Below, piece by piece: positions 1 to 11,645 of a stretch of 64,000 nucleotides of DNA. The position numbers and the translations under genes are program-made. Every line of letters starts with the position of its first letter. Position 1 is the first letter of the stretch. The notes beneath the pieces are model-generated. The model was not told the DNA's origin. It saw only the letters and a program-made list of their open reading frames with translations, and ran no database searches. The stretch is from Paramecium tetraurelia (lineage: Eukaryota; Ciliophora; Oligohymenophorea; Peniculida; Parameciidae): assembly GCF_000165425.1 (NCBI RefSeq), contig NW_001798986.1, forward strand, positions 136,330-200,329. Reading direction: 5' to 3'.

Positions 1-968
1 TCTGATCTAATATTTGTTTTTCAGTTGATCTTCCTCTATGTTGTGATTGTGTCTCACTTTGGCCTCATTTATTTTTGACTTGATAAAATCATTAGCCTTC
101 TATTTGAATGCAGAATAGATCTCTTCCTCCAAATATTCTGTTGAATTCAAGTCTATTCCATATTACAACACTAACTTCAAGAGTTCCTTATCGTAATCTA
201 TTTAGGTTATCTTCTACTACGACGTCTAATTACTACGCTTTTCTTCAGCTTTGCCTAAATGTGTTGTGCTTTTCGTAGATTTCCCTAATTTCTATATGAA
301 ATTCTCCGTTTCTTCTTTCTCTTTTTTTAGTTATTCTATGTGATCTTCAACATAATAATAAAATAGATTTTATTCATACTGAGATTTGGTCACTTAATCT
401 CTGCTTGACATTTATTCAGAGGAAGTTTAAAATTAACTGATTGCTCTCTTTCCAATTTCATTTAATTTCTCTTAAGACAATACCTTAGCTTTATTGATTG
501 GAGCCTTAACTAAACCTAAATCTAGAAAACAATCACTGTCTAAAAATGCCTTATCAAATTCTGTTTCAAACTTCACTTCATATTATTCATAAATCTTTTC
601 CAAATCTGCCTCTTCTTAGCCCAATTATCTAGCTATTTTCCTTCTTATTAGATAATTCTTTACTGATTCTATTAAATCTCTGTTATTTAAGATATTCATC
701 TTCCTTAGTTTGGTTTTTGTGTCAACAAAAGTATCGAGTATCCTAAACGATTGCAGTTAACGATTAAATCTAATGATGCTGCAATAATGTACCTCGCATC
801 AGGTGTGTTATTGATTAATTTGAGCTTCGCTTTCACCTTATTTACCAAATTTATCACTCTGTCTGTGCTACATCCATCCTGATAATCCTGTTACAACTTC
901 GTTTGTTGAGAGATCTAAATATTTGGCAAAGCATGATTCAATTTTTGGAATTTCAGATTTTAAGTCAT
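1..968 (-). CDS. Uncharacterised helical/coiled-coil protein, C-terminus beyond window
   Basis: I do not recognise this gene. Read with the ciliate code, it starts at the ATG at 968-966 (MTQNLKFQKLNH) and runs off the left edge. Two introns are inferred. One is at 868-894 (GTA...TAG, 27 nt). The other is a 23-nt GTT...AAG intron just before 700, which joins a first exon ending GYSILL to a second beginning KMNILNNRDLIES. The first exon looks like a compact helical domain (ARYIIAASLDLIVNCNRLG). The rest is lysine- and glutamate-rich and likely coiled coil. No catalytic motif is visible. The second intron has atypical ends, so the junction is uncertain, but both frames look coding. Confidence 0.55.
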
Positions 969-1499
969 TCAGTATATATTCTTAGAAATTAAATTTATCA
1001 TATCACTATCTAATAAATTTAATAAATTTAATAAATTTATATATATATATACTCTGCCTATTGACAATTAACAATTATCCTGAACGAATTATTATAATCT
1101 AAAACTAATTACAATAATATATTTAGCCAGTGGATTTGTGACTCCATGACTATTTTAAAAAAGCCTCAATTCGAGTCTGTAATCTTCAGAGATAGATGTA
1201 GATGTGATAATTATATAAATTTCGTTTGTTTAATTTGAGAACGAGCTTAGCTTCCGGAATAGGAGCCTTGCCCGCAACCTATTAAATAGGTTTAAACTTG
1301 GATATGTTTTGCATCAATAAATGAAAAGAACCCGCTAGGATTGAGTTTTATTAATTAATAAATATTCTTTTATATTAGATTATTAATTTTAAATTTATGG
1401 GGGTTTTATATTATAATTAATAATTAATAATTAAAGAATGTTCAATTTAATAATTGCGATCTTATGAGAACTTTTTACATAGATAAATTAATATATATA
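969..1499. other. Intergenic region with a possible coding remnant
   Basis: No gene is supported here. The stretch is AT-rich apart from about 1140-1340, which is less so. On the minus strand that part holds a TGA-free frame of roughly 56 codons with no start codon (for example LIGCGQGSYSGSQARSQ). It could be a decayed exon or chance. A tRNA-like B-box at about 1168 was checked and does not fold. Confidence 0.4.
1012..1051. repeat. Short AT tandem repeat
   Basis: Three direct copies of the 9-mer AATAAATTT (1012-1038) are followed by an (AT)n run. It lies just upstream of the minus-strand gene that starts at 968, so it may be part of that gene's upstream region. It is low-complexity DNA. Confidence 0.7.
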
Positions 1500-2916
1500 T
1501 CAATACATCTAACTGTTCATAGTTATTCTTGTATGTTATTAGTTTTCGAGTTTTTTTCTGATTCTCTCATGTTACAAATGAATCGATCTAAGTTTGTTGA
1601 TATAGAGACACACTTAATAATAAAAATCATAAATACCAAAGAGTAGAAGCACTATCAAAACGAAACAAAAACTCACCAACAACTAGACGATTGGATTGTA
1701 TTAATTACCCTCAATCCTTTAGACAATCAACTATTGAACGTGTTATTCATTTGTAGTATTGTAAAATAAAGTGAATTATTACTCCTCACTATTTTGGACA
1801 TGTGAACATAATATCCGAAATGGCAATTTAATGATATTGCCTATGTAAAAGTTAGTTCCAGTAACTGCGACGACCTTTTTGTCTTTCAAGATGAGATCAT
1901 GCAATCCAATAAATTTCCATTCCATATCTTCAATGTAATGCGTATTGAATCCTAGAACTACAATTTCTTCTTGAGTTTCACTTGTTTACAGTTTCTGGAT
2001 ATTTTTCAACTTTTGAATACTTATTAATTTGTAAGTGAGAATGTCATATTTATTCAATTGAACATTCGATGATATGTAAATGAATTTGTTGGTTGTTTGA
2101 ATCTTGTCAGGATTGTTGAAATCTAGAGGGTGTTGGGAGTCTAGATTTATTACTCCTTTGTCATTCAGTTCAGCTACGATTAATCCGAGCTTTTGATCCA
2201 AAATGAACAGTTTGTTGGGCTCTATTTTATTATAACTAATGCCTATTGGATGCAGATGTAGATGCACAGCACTGGAATGATGTTTGATTGCGATTTCTTG
2301 GTTTGGATAGTTGTAGTGGATTTCGTAGATGTCAAAACCATAGGGACCAACGGCAGTTATGATGTAGTTGTTAAGATGGTAAATTGTTTGATGCCTTTGT
2401 CCTCTATTGATGAGAAAGTAGGGTATTATAGTCCTGTTGGTAATCAATAGGATGGAGTCTTGTTGATGAATAAAAATATTGTTGAACTTGTCTTTAAAAA
2501 AGGAGACATCGAAATCTTTGGATAAATAATCGGACAGGTTGATAATATCAATTGTTTAACGTTGTTGCGCATCAATTTAGTATAGTTTGAGGTTGTCACT
2601 TATGATCCAAAATTGAGTATCATTCTTTTAAATAATTGCTATGAACTAATGAAAATAGAATTGAGTCTCATCCATGAAATCTATACTTCCATTATTTTAA
2701 AAAGATTTACTTGATCACGTTGTCCTCTATGATTTTGAGTTAGTCGAGGTTATTCTGGATGATTGGTTTATATATCTGACATTATTCATTGGTTGGTATC
2801 AATTCAGCATTAATCGCAGTGGGTAATGATATTTGTAATTGATGACTGTATCTATATATCTTGGTGTCATCTACAATCAATTATTTTGAAATTTATATAA
2901 TCAAGAATATTATCAT
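1500..2916 (-). CDS. Predicted type I membrane protein, secretory-pathway lumenal domain
   Basis: Starts at the ATG at 2916 with a hydrophobic leader (MIIFLIIQISKQLIV) that fits a signal peptide, and stops at TGA 1502-1500. A probable 25-nt intron at 2686-2710 (GTA...AAG) restores the frame between IIEDNVIN and IDFMDETQF. The body is about 460 aa, rich in short beta-like stretches (FWIISDNLKLYQ, KFIYISSNVQLNKYD), which suggests a propeller-like lumenal domain. Near the C-terminus is one transmembrane helix (LLVSFCFVLIVLLLFGIY) followed by a basic cytosolic tail. No known family is recognised. Leader plus single C-terminal helix supports type I topology; the fold is inference. Confidence 0.75.
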
Positions 2917-3010
2917 TAATAATAATAATAATTCACTAATTGAACTTGAATTGCAAATAATAGTATACTGAGACTATTATACTCAATAATTTATTTAGAT
3001 ATTATTATCT

Positions 3011-4682
3011 ATGTTAAATATATTAAAGAATGCATTCTCAAAGAAACAAAAATCAGATAAGCAAACAATTTAATTTGCATAATTTGATCAATAACAACAG
3101 GGTGATCCTCCTTTGCCATAAGAATTTCCTAATGATTTCCAAATTATTGATGAACAGGCCATGAACATTATAGAATCAGAGTATTATAATAAATAGCAAG
3201 TTGAGCCAGAATATCAGGAAGAACAGGAATTCGAGGAAGATCTTATCGAATATGAGGTCAAAGTAGATGATTCATTATATGGAATTGCACTTAAATTTAG
3301 TGTTTGCGAAGATTAAATTATGAGGATCAACAACTTATCAAGTGATTTGATATTCCAAGGCTAAATTATTAAAGTACCCAAAGGAATTGAGAAGACATTT
3401 TCTGTTATTCCCATCCAAGAGTAAAAGTAGAAATCTGAATATCTATGGAACCCTGACACTATTGCCTAAAAATGTAATGCAATTCATTATTATAAATAGT
3501 TGATGTATTTTATTGTAACAACAAATAAAATGTCGAGGGCTAATTGACTCTTACTTCTGACTTAGTTCTTTTTAATCCTTTTTAATAAGATCATATCGAA
3601 GACAATCAAAAGAAAATAAGATTATAAGCATGTATCTCAATGCGAGATATTAATGAGGCTGTCTATTACATACTACCTAATAAAAATGGCCATTTGGATT
3701 ATGTTGTGCAGATTTTACTCTCAGGAATAGGCAAACCAAAATTCGAAAAGAAATACAGAAAACAATTAGACAGATATAAAGAATAAAAGAAAAGCATTGC
3801 AACTGTGTTTTTTAGAGTAATTCTTTTTTTTGATATAACTTATTTTAGCATGCTGAAAGAGACCATACAGGTAAATTGTATACTGAAGAAATCAAAAAAC
3901 AAAATTGTATTATGATGGCTAGATTTATCACTGAAGCCTGTTCAAATTATACAGCCATTGTCGAATTAACTAAATTACCATTTATAGATTTCATTTAGGA
4001 TACGACTTAGAAATAGAATTTAGATGTTGATGTAGATGCAGATGGGGATGCAGATGAAATTCAAGATGTAATTGGAGAACGCATGGGAAGTATCATTTAT
4101 TAAGAATACTTAGAATTATGGGCTAGTTTGGAGTATGTTCCTATTTTGAGAGGAAGTTCCAATTGTTTTACTGATACAACCTATAAATAAGTTATTGAAT
4201 CAATTCCTGCTATTTATCGATTAGCCAATTGGAATAAACTGTATGACATCGATATTGATGGATCCAGTTATCAAAATATGCTACAAGAGATTAGACACAT
4301 ATTTCCAATTTTGTTAATCATTAAAGACTTTGATCTCAATATTTTTGGTGCCTATGTCTCAAGTGAAATTCATAAATATTTTGAAGGTTTCAAAGGGAAT
4401 GGCGAGACCTTTTTATTTAAAGTAGACACAGAAGTAAGGATTATATTAAATTAGAATAATGAAGTACTGACTTACTCATGGACGGAAAAGAATAAAGATT
4501 TTATTTTTTGTGATGACACAGGGCTAGGAGTAGGATGTGGAGACAAATTTGGACTCTTTGTTGATTCAAGTCTTTTGTTTGGATATTCTAATCCATGTAC
4601 TACTTTTGACAATCCAAGATTTACAAATCAAGAGAAATTCAAGATTAAGAATCTAGAATTATGGAGTATTGAACAATAATGA
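3011..4682 (+). CDS. LysM + TLDc domain protein (OXR1/NCOA7-like)
   Basis: The protein starts at ATG 3011 and ends at TGA 4680-4682, with introns at 3474-3499 and 3817-3848. After a Q/E-rich N-terminus comes a LysM-type repeat (DDSLYGIALKFSV...INNLSSDLIFQGQIIKVP), then a linker with a short GQLTLTSDLVLFNP segment, then a C-terminal TLDc domain (RGSSNCFTDTTYKQ...DDTGLGVGCGDKFGLFVDSS). LysM followed by TLDc is the layout of the OXR1/NCOA7 family, whose TLDc domain binds and regulates the vacuolar V-ATPase and is linked to oxidative-stress resistance. Those roles are family knowledge. About 537 aa. An aspartate-rich DVDVDADGDAD run lies between the domains. Confidence 0.85.
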
Positions 4683-4848
4683 ATTAGAGTACTATTTTAT
4701 ATCAATCAAATTACAATTCCTATATAAACTTGTTTATTTATAATTAAATTTATATCAGTTTACTGATTTAACAATTTCTCTCATTTATTTTCTCCTTTTT
4801 AGATATTCATCTTTCCATTATTAATTAATTTTCTAAAAATCTCACAAA

Positions 4849-5489
4849 ATGAGTAATTTAAAATTGGAGGAAGATTTAAAAAGGTAAATTAATTCCTTGC
4901 TTTAATATTACATACAACAATATTTATGTAATGGTACTTTATCTCTTAATTATATTTTGTTGTTATATTATAGTATTATTATGATAAATTTAAGGACCTA
5001 TTTTAATAGTGGTATCATTTATTAATTATGTTCTAATCTTTTAATTTAACTAGAAAACTTCAAATTAATAATGAAAGCACATTATATTGTGAAACCCCTA
5101 GAGCTATTTTTCGATCTGAAAGAAATATTATCGTTCCATCTCTGTTTTAGAAACTTAAATTAAAGCCTATCTAAGACTTTTAAGTACAAACTTAAACAAA
5201 CAATAATTCAATAAAATCCTCATTAAAAAATAGCAATTTGTTCACTTAAAGAGATTAGGAGGATTTGCTGAACAAATAGCGATTAAGACACAATAAGAAG
5301 TAGGTTAGTTTTAGTGATAAATTATTAATCATATAACCAAATAAAGGAGTCATCATAAGAGAAAGAATTCCTGAATTATCTGAACAAGTTAAAGTTATTC
5401 GAACAAGAAAAAGAAAGAATTGTATTTTAATCCATAGCTAAATTAGAACATTACAAACTTGCTAATCCACTTTCATTGATTAGCTTTGA
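4849..5489 (+). CDS. Small basic protein with a possible PP1-docking motif, long intron
   Basis: Exon 1 (4849-4883) encodes MSNLKLEEDLK and is joined to exon 2 (from 5054) across an unusually long 170-nt intron, 4884-5053, with GTA and TAG ends. Exon 2 reads KLQINNESTLYCETPRAIF and ends at TGA 5487-5489. The product is about 155 aa, basic, and without membrane segments. The segment KKQVSFSD resembles an RVxF-type phosphatase-1 docking site, but the match is weak. No family is recognised. An alternative is that translation starts elsewhere and exon 1 is spurious. Confidence 0.6.
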
Positions 5490-5543
5490 CTCTTATTATA
5501 ATATTTTCGATGTGGATATAAATATTAATTTTATTAAAAATAA

Positions 5544-6145
5544 ATGGCTCAAGATTAGAGATCTCCCTTTGAATTGAGAATCTGGCATTTCTATACTGAG
5601 GAAGAGAAATCCATCACACTCCTTAATGCATACAAACAAAGAGTATTGTTCTCAGAAGATATCAAATCTTTCCTTCTCAAGGATAGATTAAATACTTGGT
5701 CCTATTGGGGATTCCCTGTTGCATGCTATGCACTCTTTCATTATACTGGAGCACTGTAACCATACATCGCAACAAAATACTCAGTAGGTGCCTAAAGATT
5801 GATTCCTGCAGCAATATCTGGTTTACTTTGGCTTGGTTGGGTCAATGTCAATCCATTTTACACTACTTTGCAAAGGTAACAAATTTCCCCTATTACTCTC
5901 TTAGTGAGAAGTTGAAATTACTGAATTTGATTGAGAAAAGAGTAGGCTTGAATATGAAGGCACTCAATGAGTAAGTACCTCGTACTTGGACAACATAAGA
6001 GATTCACAGATAAATCAGAGAAGCCTATAACAACAGACACGGATTTTTCACAAACATACTATATCCAAGCGAGGAAAGAGCCTCCCCATTATAGGATATT
6101 TCATCATATCCATTCAAATACAGAAGAGATAAAATTGTTAAATGA
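5544..6145 (+). CDS. Uncharacterised small membrane protein
   Basis: Starts at ATG 5544 (MAQDQRSPFELRIWHFYTEE) and stops at TGA 6143-6145. One intron, 5876-5904, is a clean GTA...TAG of 29 nt. The product is 190 aa. Two adjacent hydrophobic segments (YWGFPVACYALFHYTGAL and RLIPAAISGLLWLGW) suggest a short hairpin in a membrane. The C-terminal half is charged. Such small two-helix proteins are common in mitochondrial inner-membrane assembly, but nothing in the sequence assigns it there. Not recognised. Confidence 0.8.
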
Positions 6146-6296
6146 TAAATTCCAATATATCATTTAGAATAAAATCATATTAATTCCATTATTTTTAACT
6201 TATTAATAGTTCTTAGCAAGCAATGAAGAAAAGGTTTATATTAAATTTATAAAGAATTCTTATAGTACTTAATAAGATTATTATTATAATGGATTG

Positions 6297-7105
6297 TCAT
6301 GCATATTCATTTTTTAATTTGAGTTTCTATTCAGTTTATGACAATAAGTTAGATTCCTTTTGATTATTTCTAAGTGTCTGCAATTTTCGAGCCTTCTCCC
6401 TCTCCTGAATAATTAATTATTTTCGGTTATGCTATAACAATGAATACTGACTGTTACTTCATTATATTGAGCCCACATTCTTTCATCATCTTTTTCCTGT
6501 TGTCTTTTTTATTCATTTTATTCTCTCTGTTTGGCTTGATCGTTCCTTATTTCTTATCTCTGTTATTCTGACATACCTTTATAATGATAAGGTATCACTC
6601 TATGAGGAGCTAAAGCACTTTGACAAGTGGCAGTACTAGTATAAGATTTTTGAATTACTTCTCAGTCCAAACATCATTATTCAAAATCTCTTCCATATGC
6701 TATTTCTTCTCCAGTTGAGCCTATCTAGCCATATATTCCTCTCTATCCTATTTCTCCTTTGCCAATTGATTATTGATTTGCTAATTGGCAATTTCCATTT
6801 CGACTCTCCTCCTCTATTTCTCTTCCTCCAACTCCTTTAAACTCTAATTAATTTATAATGTCTGCTGATCGTATTATTATTATATCTGTTTATTCAATTG
6901 CTTTTTCTGTTGATTCTCTTGTGTTTATTATTATACCCAGTCCTTCATTTACAGTTACTGCAATTTTCTCCTGTCTCCAGCAGCTAAGAGAGTATATATA
7001 TAACTGAATACTTAAGTCTTCTCCATCAAGCATTTTTAAATTGGAAACACCAACTTGATTTTTCATTTGTGCATGATTGTAGGTTGGATTTTGATAATGA
7101 CTCAT
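6297..7105 (-). CDS. RIB43A: RIB43A family ciliary microtubule inner protein
   Basis: Starts at ATG 7105 (MSHYQNPTYNHAQMKNQVG), ends at TGA 6299-6297, with three introns (6984-7011, 6636-6658, 6432-6457). The spliced protein is 243 aa and almost entirely coiled coil. The RIB43A signatures are present in order: a GEDL...RRKLQQLQMKDWVQQQ block near the N-terminus, and the conserved APHRVIPYHYKGMS block in the middle. RIB43A proteins lie inside doublet microtubules of cilia and stabilise the protofilament ribbon. The family is often 350-400 aa, so this copy is short at its C-terminus. It sits 29 bp downstream of the fibrillarin stop on the same strand. Confidence 0.9.
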
Positions 7106-7134
7106 TAAATTTAATATACTTTATATTTTAATAT

Positions 7135-8029
7135 TCAAGCGTTATATACTCCAATTACAATAGCGTGATCTCTTTCATATGGTTCTAGAGTGAGTTATTC
7201 TTAAGGTGTAAGTCCTTCATCCTAGAATATGCATTAAACTATACCTTTAAACGTTACACTTCATGTTGAAATACAACTTCAGCACGATTGGTGGAATCAA
7301 TACAGTTGGCTTTGATGGAGATCATGAAATGCCCTCCCTTTTTAAGGAAATATTATGAATTTAATCCAACAATTCTGGCTTAATCAGGTTGTGCAACATC
7401 TGCAAACACAACATCCACCATTCCTACGAGCATTCTGTATTCCAATGGCTTTCTTGCATCAGCGATGATAGGCACAATGTTTGTTCTTTTCTTTGCCATA
7501 TTTACAAGATCTCTACCAGATCTGTGAGAGAATTCCACTGCATAAACCACGCCTAAAAGACATTACTATTAATCATACCTTCTGATCCTACGACATCTGA
7601 AACGTGAGACACTGTTGTTCCTGATGCAGCTCCCAAATATAATACTTTGGCACCTGGCTTTATGAAGATGTCACTAACACCACCAATTATACCAGCAGCA
7701 ATCTTTGATCTGAATGGGTTCCAAACTCTATATTCGACTTTCTCTCCAGTTTGTTTGTCTTCCACTGAAATTCTCTTTTCATTGTACACTGATTCTCCTG
7801 GCACCATGTTCTTTGTCACCAAAGCTTCTTGTTATCCTTTAGCAACAAAAACTCCTGCTAATCTTGGATGTGGAACCACAAAAGCCTTAGGAGCTCCTCC
7901 CATTCGGCCTCCTCGACCTCCTCGGCCTCCTCTGTCACCACCCCTACCTCTTGGGGCTCCTCTACCTCGGTCTCCTCCTCGACCGCCTCCTCTTGTGTCG
8001 CCTCTTCCTCCTCTGAAGTCTCTACCCAT
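7135..8029 (-). CDS. NOP1: Fibrillarin, box C/D snoRNP 2'-O-methyltransferase
   Basis: Starts at ATG 8029 ([15 protein letters not shown]) and ends at TGA 7137-7135, with introns at 7553-7578 and 7222-7244. The 281-aa product has the glycine/arginine-rich N-terminus typical of eukaryotic fibrillarin. The AdoMet-binding methyltransferase domain follows, with [18 protein letters not shown] (motif I) and [14 protein letters not shown]. Fibrillarin is the catalytic subunit of box C/D snoRNPs and methylates pre-rRNA in the nucleolus. Length and domain order match the family. Both introns are canonical GTA...TAG. Confidence 0.97.
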
Positions 8030-8740
8030 AAATTATATTTTAATATATTTAATTAAAGAAAATTGATTCTTTCATTCATTTTCATTTATACCTAATGCAA
8101 CATCAGAAAAGCCCCCTTTTTATCTTGGATCAAACTTTCAGCTACGCCAATTGCATTTATTATTCTTATAAGGTTATTTAAAGCTGCTTGAATGCTATTA
8201 TAGATATATTTTTATATATATATTGCTCAAAAAAATTAATATTAAATTATTGGTTTTTTTTTTGACTTTTAGAATTTATTTAATTTTATGAATCATATAT
8301 GTACAATTAAAATAAGAAGCTAAAAGCTTATTAAAAAATCCATAATTGCTTTATCATTTGAATGTAAAACTTTGTCTGGGGATATTTTAAGGGAATTTTA
8401 TATATACCCTCAAATTCAGCATATCTGCATAATTGGACAACTTTATTACAATTACTTAATGAAATAACATTTAAAATGTTATTCTAGGACAAAAAATAAT
8501 TTATAAATAAAATACGATTGCAAAAAATGATTTGAGTCTAGACTATTATCAATTAGTAAAATAATTCATCCTCAATTGAAATTTATAGAGAAAGCGATAT
8601 TGATTTTTTTTTGGAGTTTTCCTCATTTTAGATTTATTTTAAAATTCTAACTAAATTCTAATTTATTTCATTAAATTAGCATTTAGATATAAATCGAAAA
8701 TTGATGTTCATTTATAATAATAATCTGGTATATAATAAAT
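8030..8740. other. Intergenic region with one coding-like fragment
   Basis: On the minus strand, about 8090-8220 holds an open stretch that looks coding (IQAALNNLIRIINAIGV and ESLIQDKKGAFLMLHQ) and lies right upstream of fibrillarin. It has no start codon and is preceded by pure AT-rich DNA. It may be a remnant of a lost gene copy or an exon whose partner I cannot find. The rest, 8230-8740, is AT-rich with poly-T runs and shows nothing. Confidence 0.4.
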
Positions 8741-9406
8741 TCATTCTTTAATTTTCTGACTATTGTTTTCAATCTATAAAGTATCTATGATAAAATGTTT
8801 TTAAATATTTCTTTCATTTGTGTTTATCTCAAAATATTAAGATTTTCCAATAAATTTAACATTGTCATGATAAAATCGAAGATCATCACTTAAGTTTTTT
8901 GTCTTCTATCTTCTAAATAATGGTTTTTATGATCCATCTATACTACTTTTCTTATAGGTTTAATTTATATAATCATACACTAAAACATCTTATTAAAATT
9001 CAACTTTTTTATTGTTTTAATGATGAGGTTAGTTAAATTGATTATTGTCTGCAATTTCATGGTTCTCTGTAGAAGTCTTCCTTGATGAATGTTACCCTTT
9101 AGCATTAGAATATAGTTCCTACTATATTGAACTTTTGATAAAAAACTTTTCATCAATCTCAGGCAGTTTGATATAATCCATTTTCTCTCTAGGTATTTGA
9201 TACCTTGGGCTGATCTAATGTTTTTAATCCTAATTGTCTTAAGGTACATAGATTTGCGGAAATATTATTTTCCTTTGATGTTGAGGTGATCCTCCTTTTT
9301 AGTCATGCTAAAATGGATGTAAGTGGGAATTAAATAATTTTTCTGAAATCTATTTTTTTAAGAGAAATTTCTTGATAGGGAGATACTCTTATTAATCTGT
9401 ATTCAT
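8741..9406 (-). CDS. Uncharacterised hydrophilic protein
   Basis: Starts at ATG 9406 (MNTDQQEYLPIKKFLLKK), has one 33-nt intron at 9215-9247 (GTA...TAG), and stops at TGA 8743-8741. The 210-aa product is hydrophilic, rich in Q, N, S and K (for example DYIKLPEIDEKFFIKSS), with no membrane segment and no recognisable motif. The frame is continuous only after the intron is removed, and the intron ends are canonical. That is the main support that it is real. Confidence 0.7.
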
Positions 9407-9653
9407 AGTGTTAGTAATGAAAAAGAGATTTTATTCACTTTAAATTATATAAATTATTTACAAAAATCTATCCATCAAAATCTGAAATATTATTACAACC
9501 TTAATTTTAATATTATTAAAAATAAACTAATTAATTAAGATGATAATAGATTTCTAGTATTTGATAAATAACTTAGTATTTAAATCTCTATTATGTTCTT
9601 TATTATGAAAAGATATAATAATTAATATATTTGGACTATGATAAATATTCAAA

Positions 9654-10987
9654 TCACACTTATGTATCCCCAGAAAATTCTGAACACTCATTTTAACTTC
9701 TGATAAAAAATGAAAAATCTTCAATTGCATCATTAATTCTGATTGGAGGAAGTTAATAATCATTAATAATCACTTAAAGTAGATGTTTATTAATATCAAC
9801 TCTTACTCCTAGTATATCGTCAATTTATAATTTATAAGTTAACAATTTTCCATATTCTGTCGTTCCTCTTTTAAATGTTCCTTCAGGCAAGCTGATATAA
9901 TAGGATCCTTTTTTCTTTTCAATATTCTATAAATCGCCATCTGCTAATATACCAACTTCAAAATCTGCCTCATCATCAATAATAGATAATTCTAATTCAT
10001 ATTATCCATTAAATAATTTAGTTGTATATATATTACCATCTTGTTATTAAGCCAATTATAATTAATTTAGGGATATTTTTTTATATGGATTTTACTATTT
10101 TTGAATTAATTATTGGCATTGTATATTAAGTTTTTATTCGACTTATTATATTTATTTTGCTACATCAAACTTCAAACTGTTAAGATCTTATTTGATTTAA
10201 TTAACTATTTAATTTTGGCCTGCAGTATCTGATTATAGTTTTTCCAAATTCTTTTCAATTTTTTCAAATTTTTCATTTTACTTTTTTACTTCCTTTTCTT
10301 TTCTCCTTTTTTCTTGCTCTTCTGGATTTTATTCCTTTAAATTTAGTGAAATTTTTATATTATACTCAATGGTTTTCTTTCCTTTTGCCAAAAGTAATTT
10401 CACATCCAATGAAGAATCTTAATTTTTAAGCTTTAATTATACTGGGCTGCTATTATTAAAGATGTTTTTAATATTATCTGCTATCTCTTTATTTAAATCA
10501 TCCAAATCTGCAAGACTTTCTGTTTAGTTTTCGAAATCTTTCTCTGAGATAAATCCTTCATATTCATTGAAGTTTTCATAATTGACTACTTCAACAACCA
10601 GTCCTTATTCACTATTACCTTGATTCTATATTGGGATCAATTATTGAGGTTATTATTATTTTTATTAATATTCATCTATTTTCTGCTATAATGTAACCCA
10701 GTTGTTACTTTGTTGATCAAAGATATAACATAAATTTGTTTATTCTTAAATTTAAGCTACGAAGCTTTATCCATTAGTAAAATTTACTCTTCCTCCTACA
10801 AATCCAGGCTGTATTTCCATATCTGGATTATTTTCTAAACTAATTTCATAAGGAACTTATTATTATGGAAGATCGGTATTCTGTTGTGAGACTATTTTCG
10901 TGAATAATAAATACTTATTTTCTATTCAATTCTCCATTTCACTTCAATGTCCCTATCTTAAAAGTGATGTCTATTATTTTAGTTCAT
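9654..10987 (-). CDS. SPRY-like domain protein with central coiled coil
   Basis: Starts at ATG 10987 (MNQNNRHHFQDRDIE), with one intron at 10892-10914, and ends at TGA 9656-9654. 436 aa. The middle is a charged coiled coil (RRKEKEVKKQNEKFEKIEKN). The last ~110 residues (from about YTTKLFNGQYELEL) have the strand pattern of a SPRY/B30.2-like domain: DFEVGILADGD, GSYYISLPEG, GVRVDINKHLLQVIIND. SPRY domains bind short peptide loops of partners. The SPRY call rests on pattern, not on invariant residues. Several poly-Q runs come from reassigned TAA/TAG codons. Confidence 0.7.
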
Positions 10988-11645
10988 ATATTTCTATTAA
11001 AATTAATATTGAATTTTTATGAATTAGATTACAGCTTTGAACCGAAATAATAGAATTACGAAAGGATATATAAAAAAATCAAAATCTCATTAAAATTCTC
11101 AATTTTTATATCGGTATGATAAAGAATCACACTGCAAAACAATAGCAAAATTGAAAAAAAGTATTTCATTACAATTAGAACATTCTAAATTTGATTTAAG
11201 TTTATATATCAATAAATTTTTAGTAATTCACAATCCACAATAAAAGACATTGAATAATTATGAGATGGCTTATAATTTATGATATAAAAATATCTTAGCT
11301 GATTAAAAATTTTATGAGTGTGAGAAAAAATCACCATAAAATTATTAGCCTACATCTTAATGAGTCAATGAGTTAAATATAGCATTGCTACAAGAATTAG
11401 TTGTAATTATATGTTAATTATTTATGCATTTATCAAGACACCTTACTATATCTAAAAGCAAGGTCTTATAATATAAGAATTATTTAATATTTATTTTCAA
11501 TATATATTTTTTAATATTAATGGAACCTATTTCTAATATAGAAAAATAAGTAAAACTAAATCAGTTAAAGTTAATTATAATACATTTTAATATTGTCTTA
11601 AATTTTTATGTGCTCTATAATTTTATTATATATTTAATAAATCAA
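10988..11645. other. Intergenic region between divergent genes
   Basis: About 660 bp separate two divergently oriented genes. It is AT-rich with no convincing frame on either strand. It should contain both promoters; no specific element is recognised. Confidence 0.6.

Noticed and set aside
696-699. ATGA overlap of two genes on the minus strand
   Set aside because: A 23-nt intron just upstream joins the two frames into one gene, so the overlap is an artefact of reading without splicing.
1130-1200. tRNA-like sequence (A-box-like TAGCCAGTGG and B-box-like ATTCGAGTC)
   Set aside because: The bases flanking the putative T loop do not pair (CTCAA against CTGTA) and no acceptor stem or anticodon arm can be formed.
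7647-8066. Proline-rich plus-strand frame of 139 codons
   Set aside because: It is the antisense shadow of the fibrillarin Gly/Arg-rich N-terminus.
10925-10955. Premature TGA at codon 4 of the SPRY-like gene
   Set aside because: The apparent ATG-GAG-AAT-TGA lies in the wrong frame. The gene starts at ATG 10987 and the 23-nt intron at 10892-10914 restores the frame.
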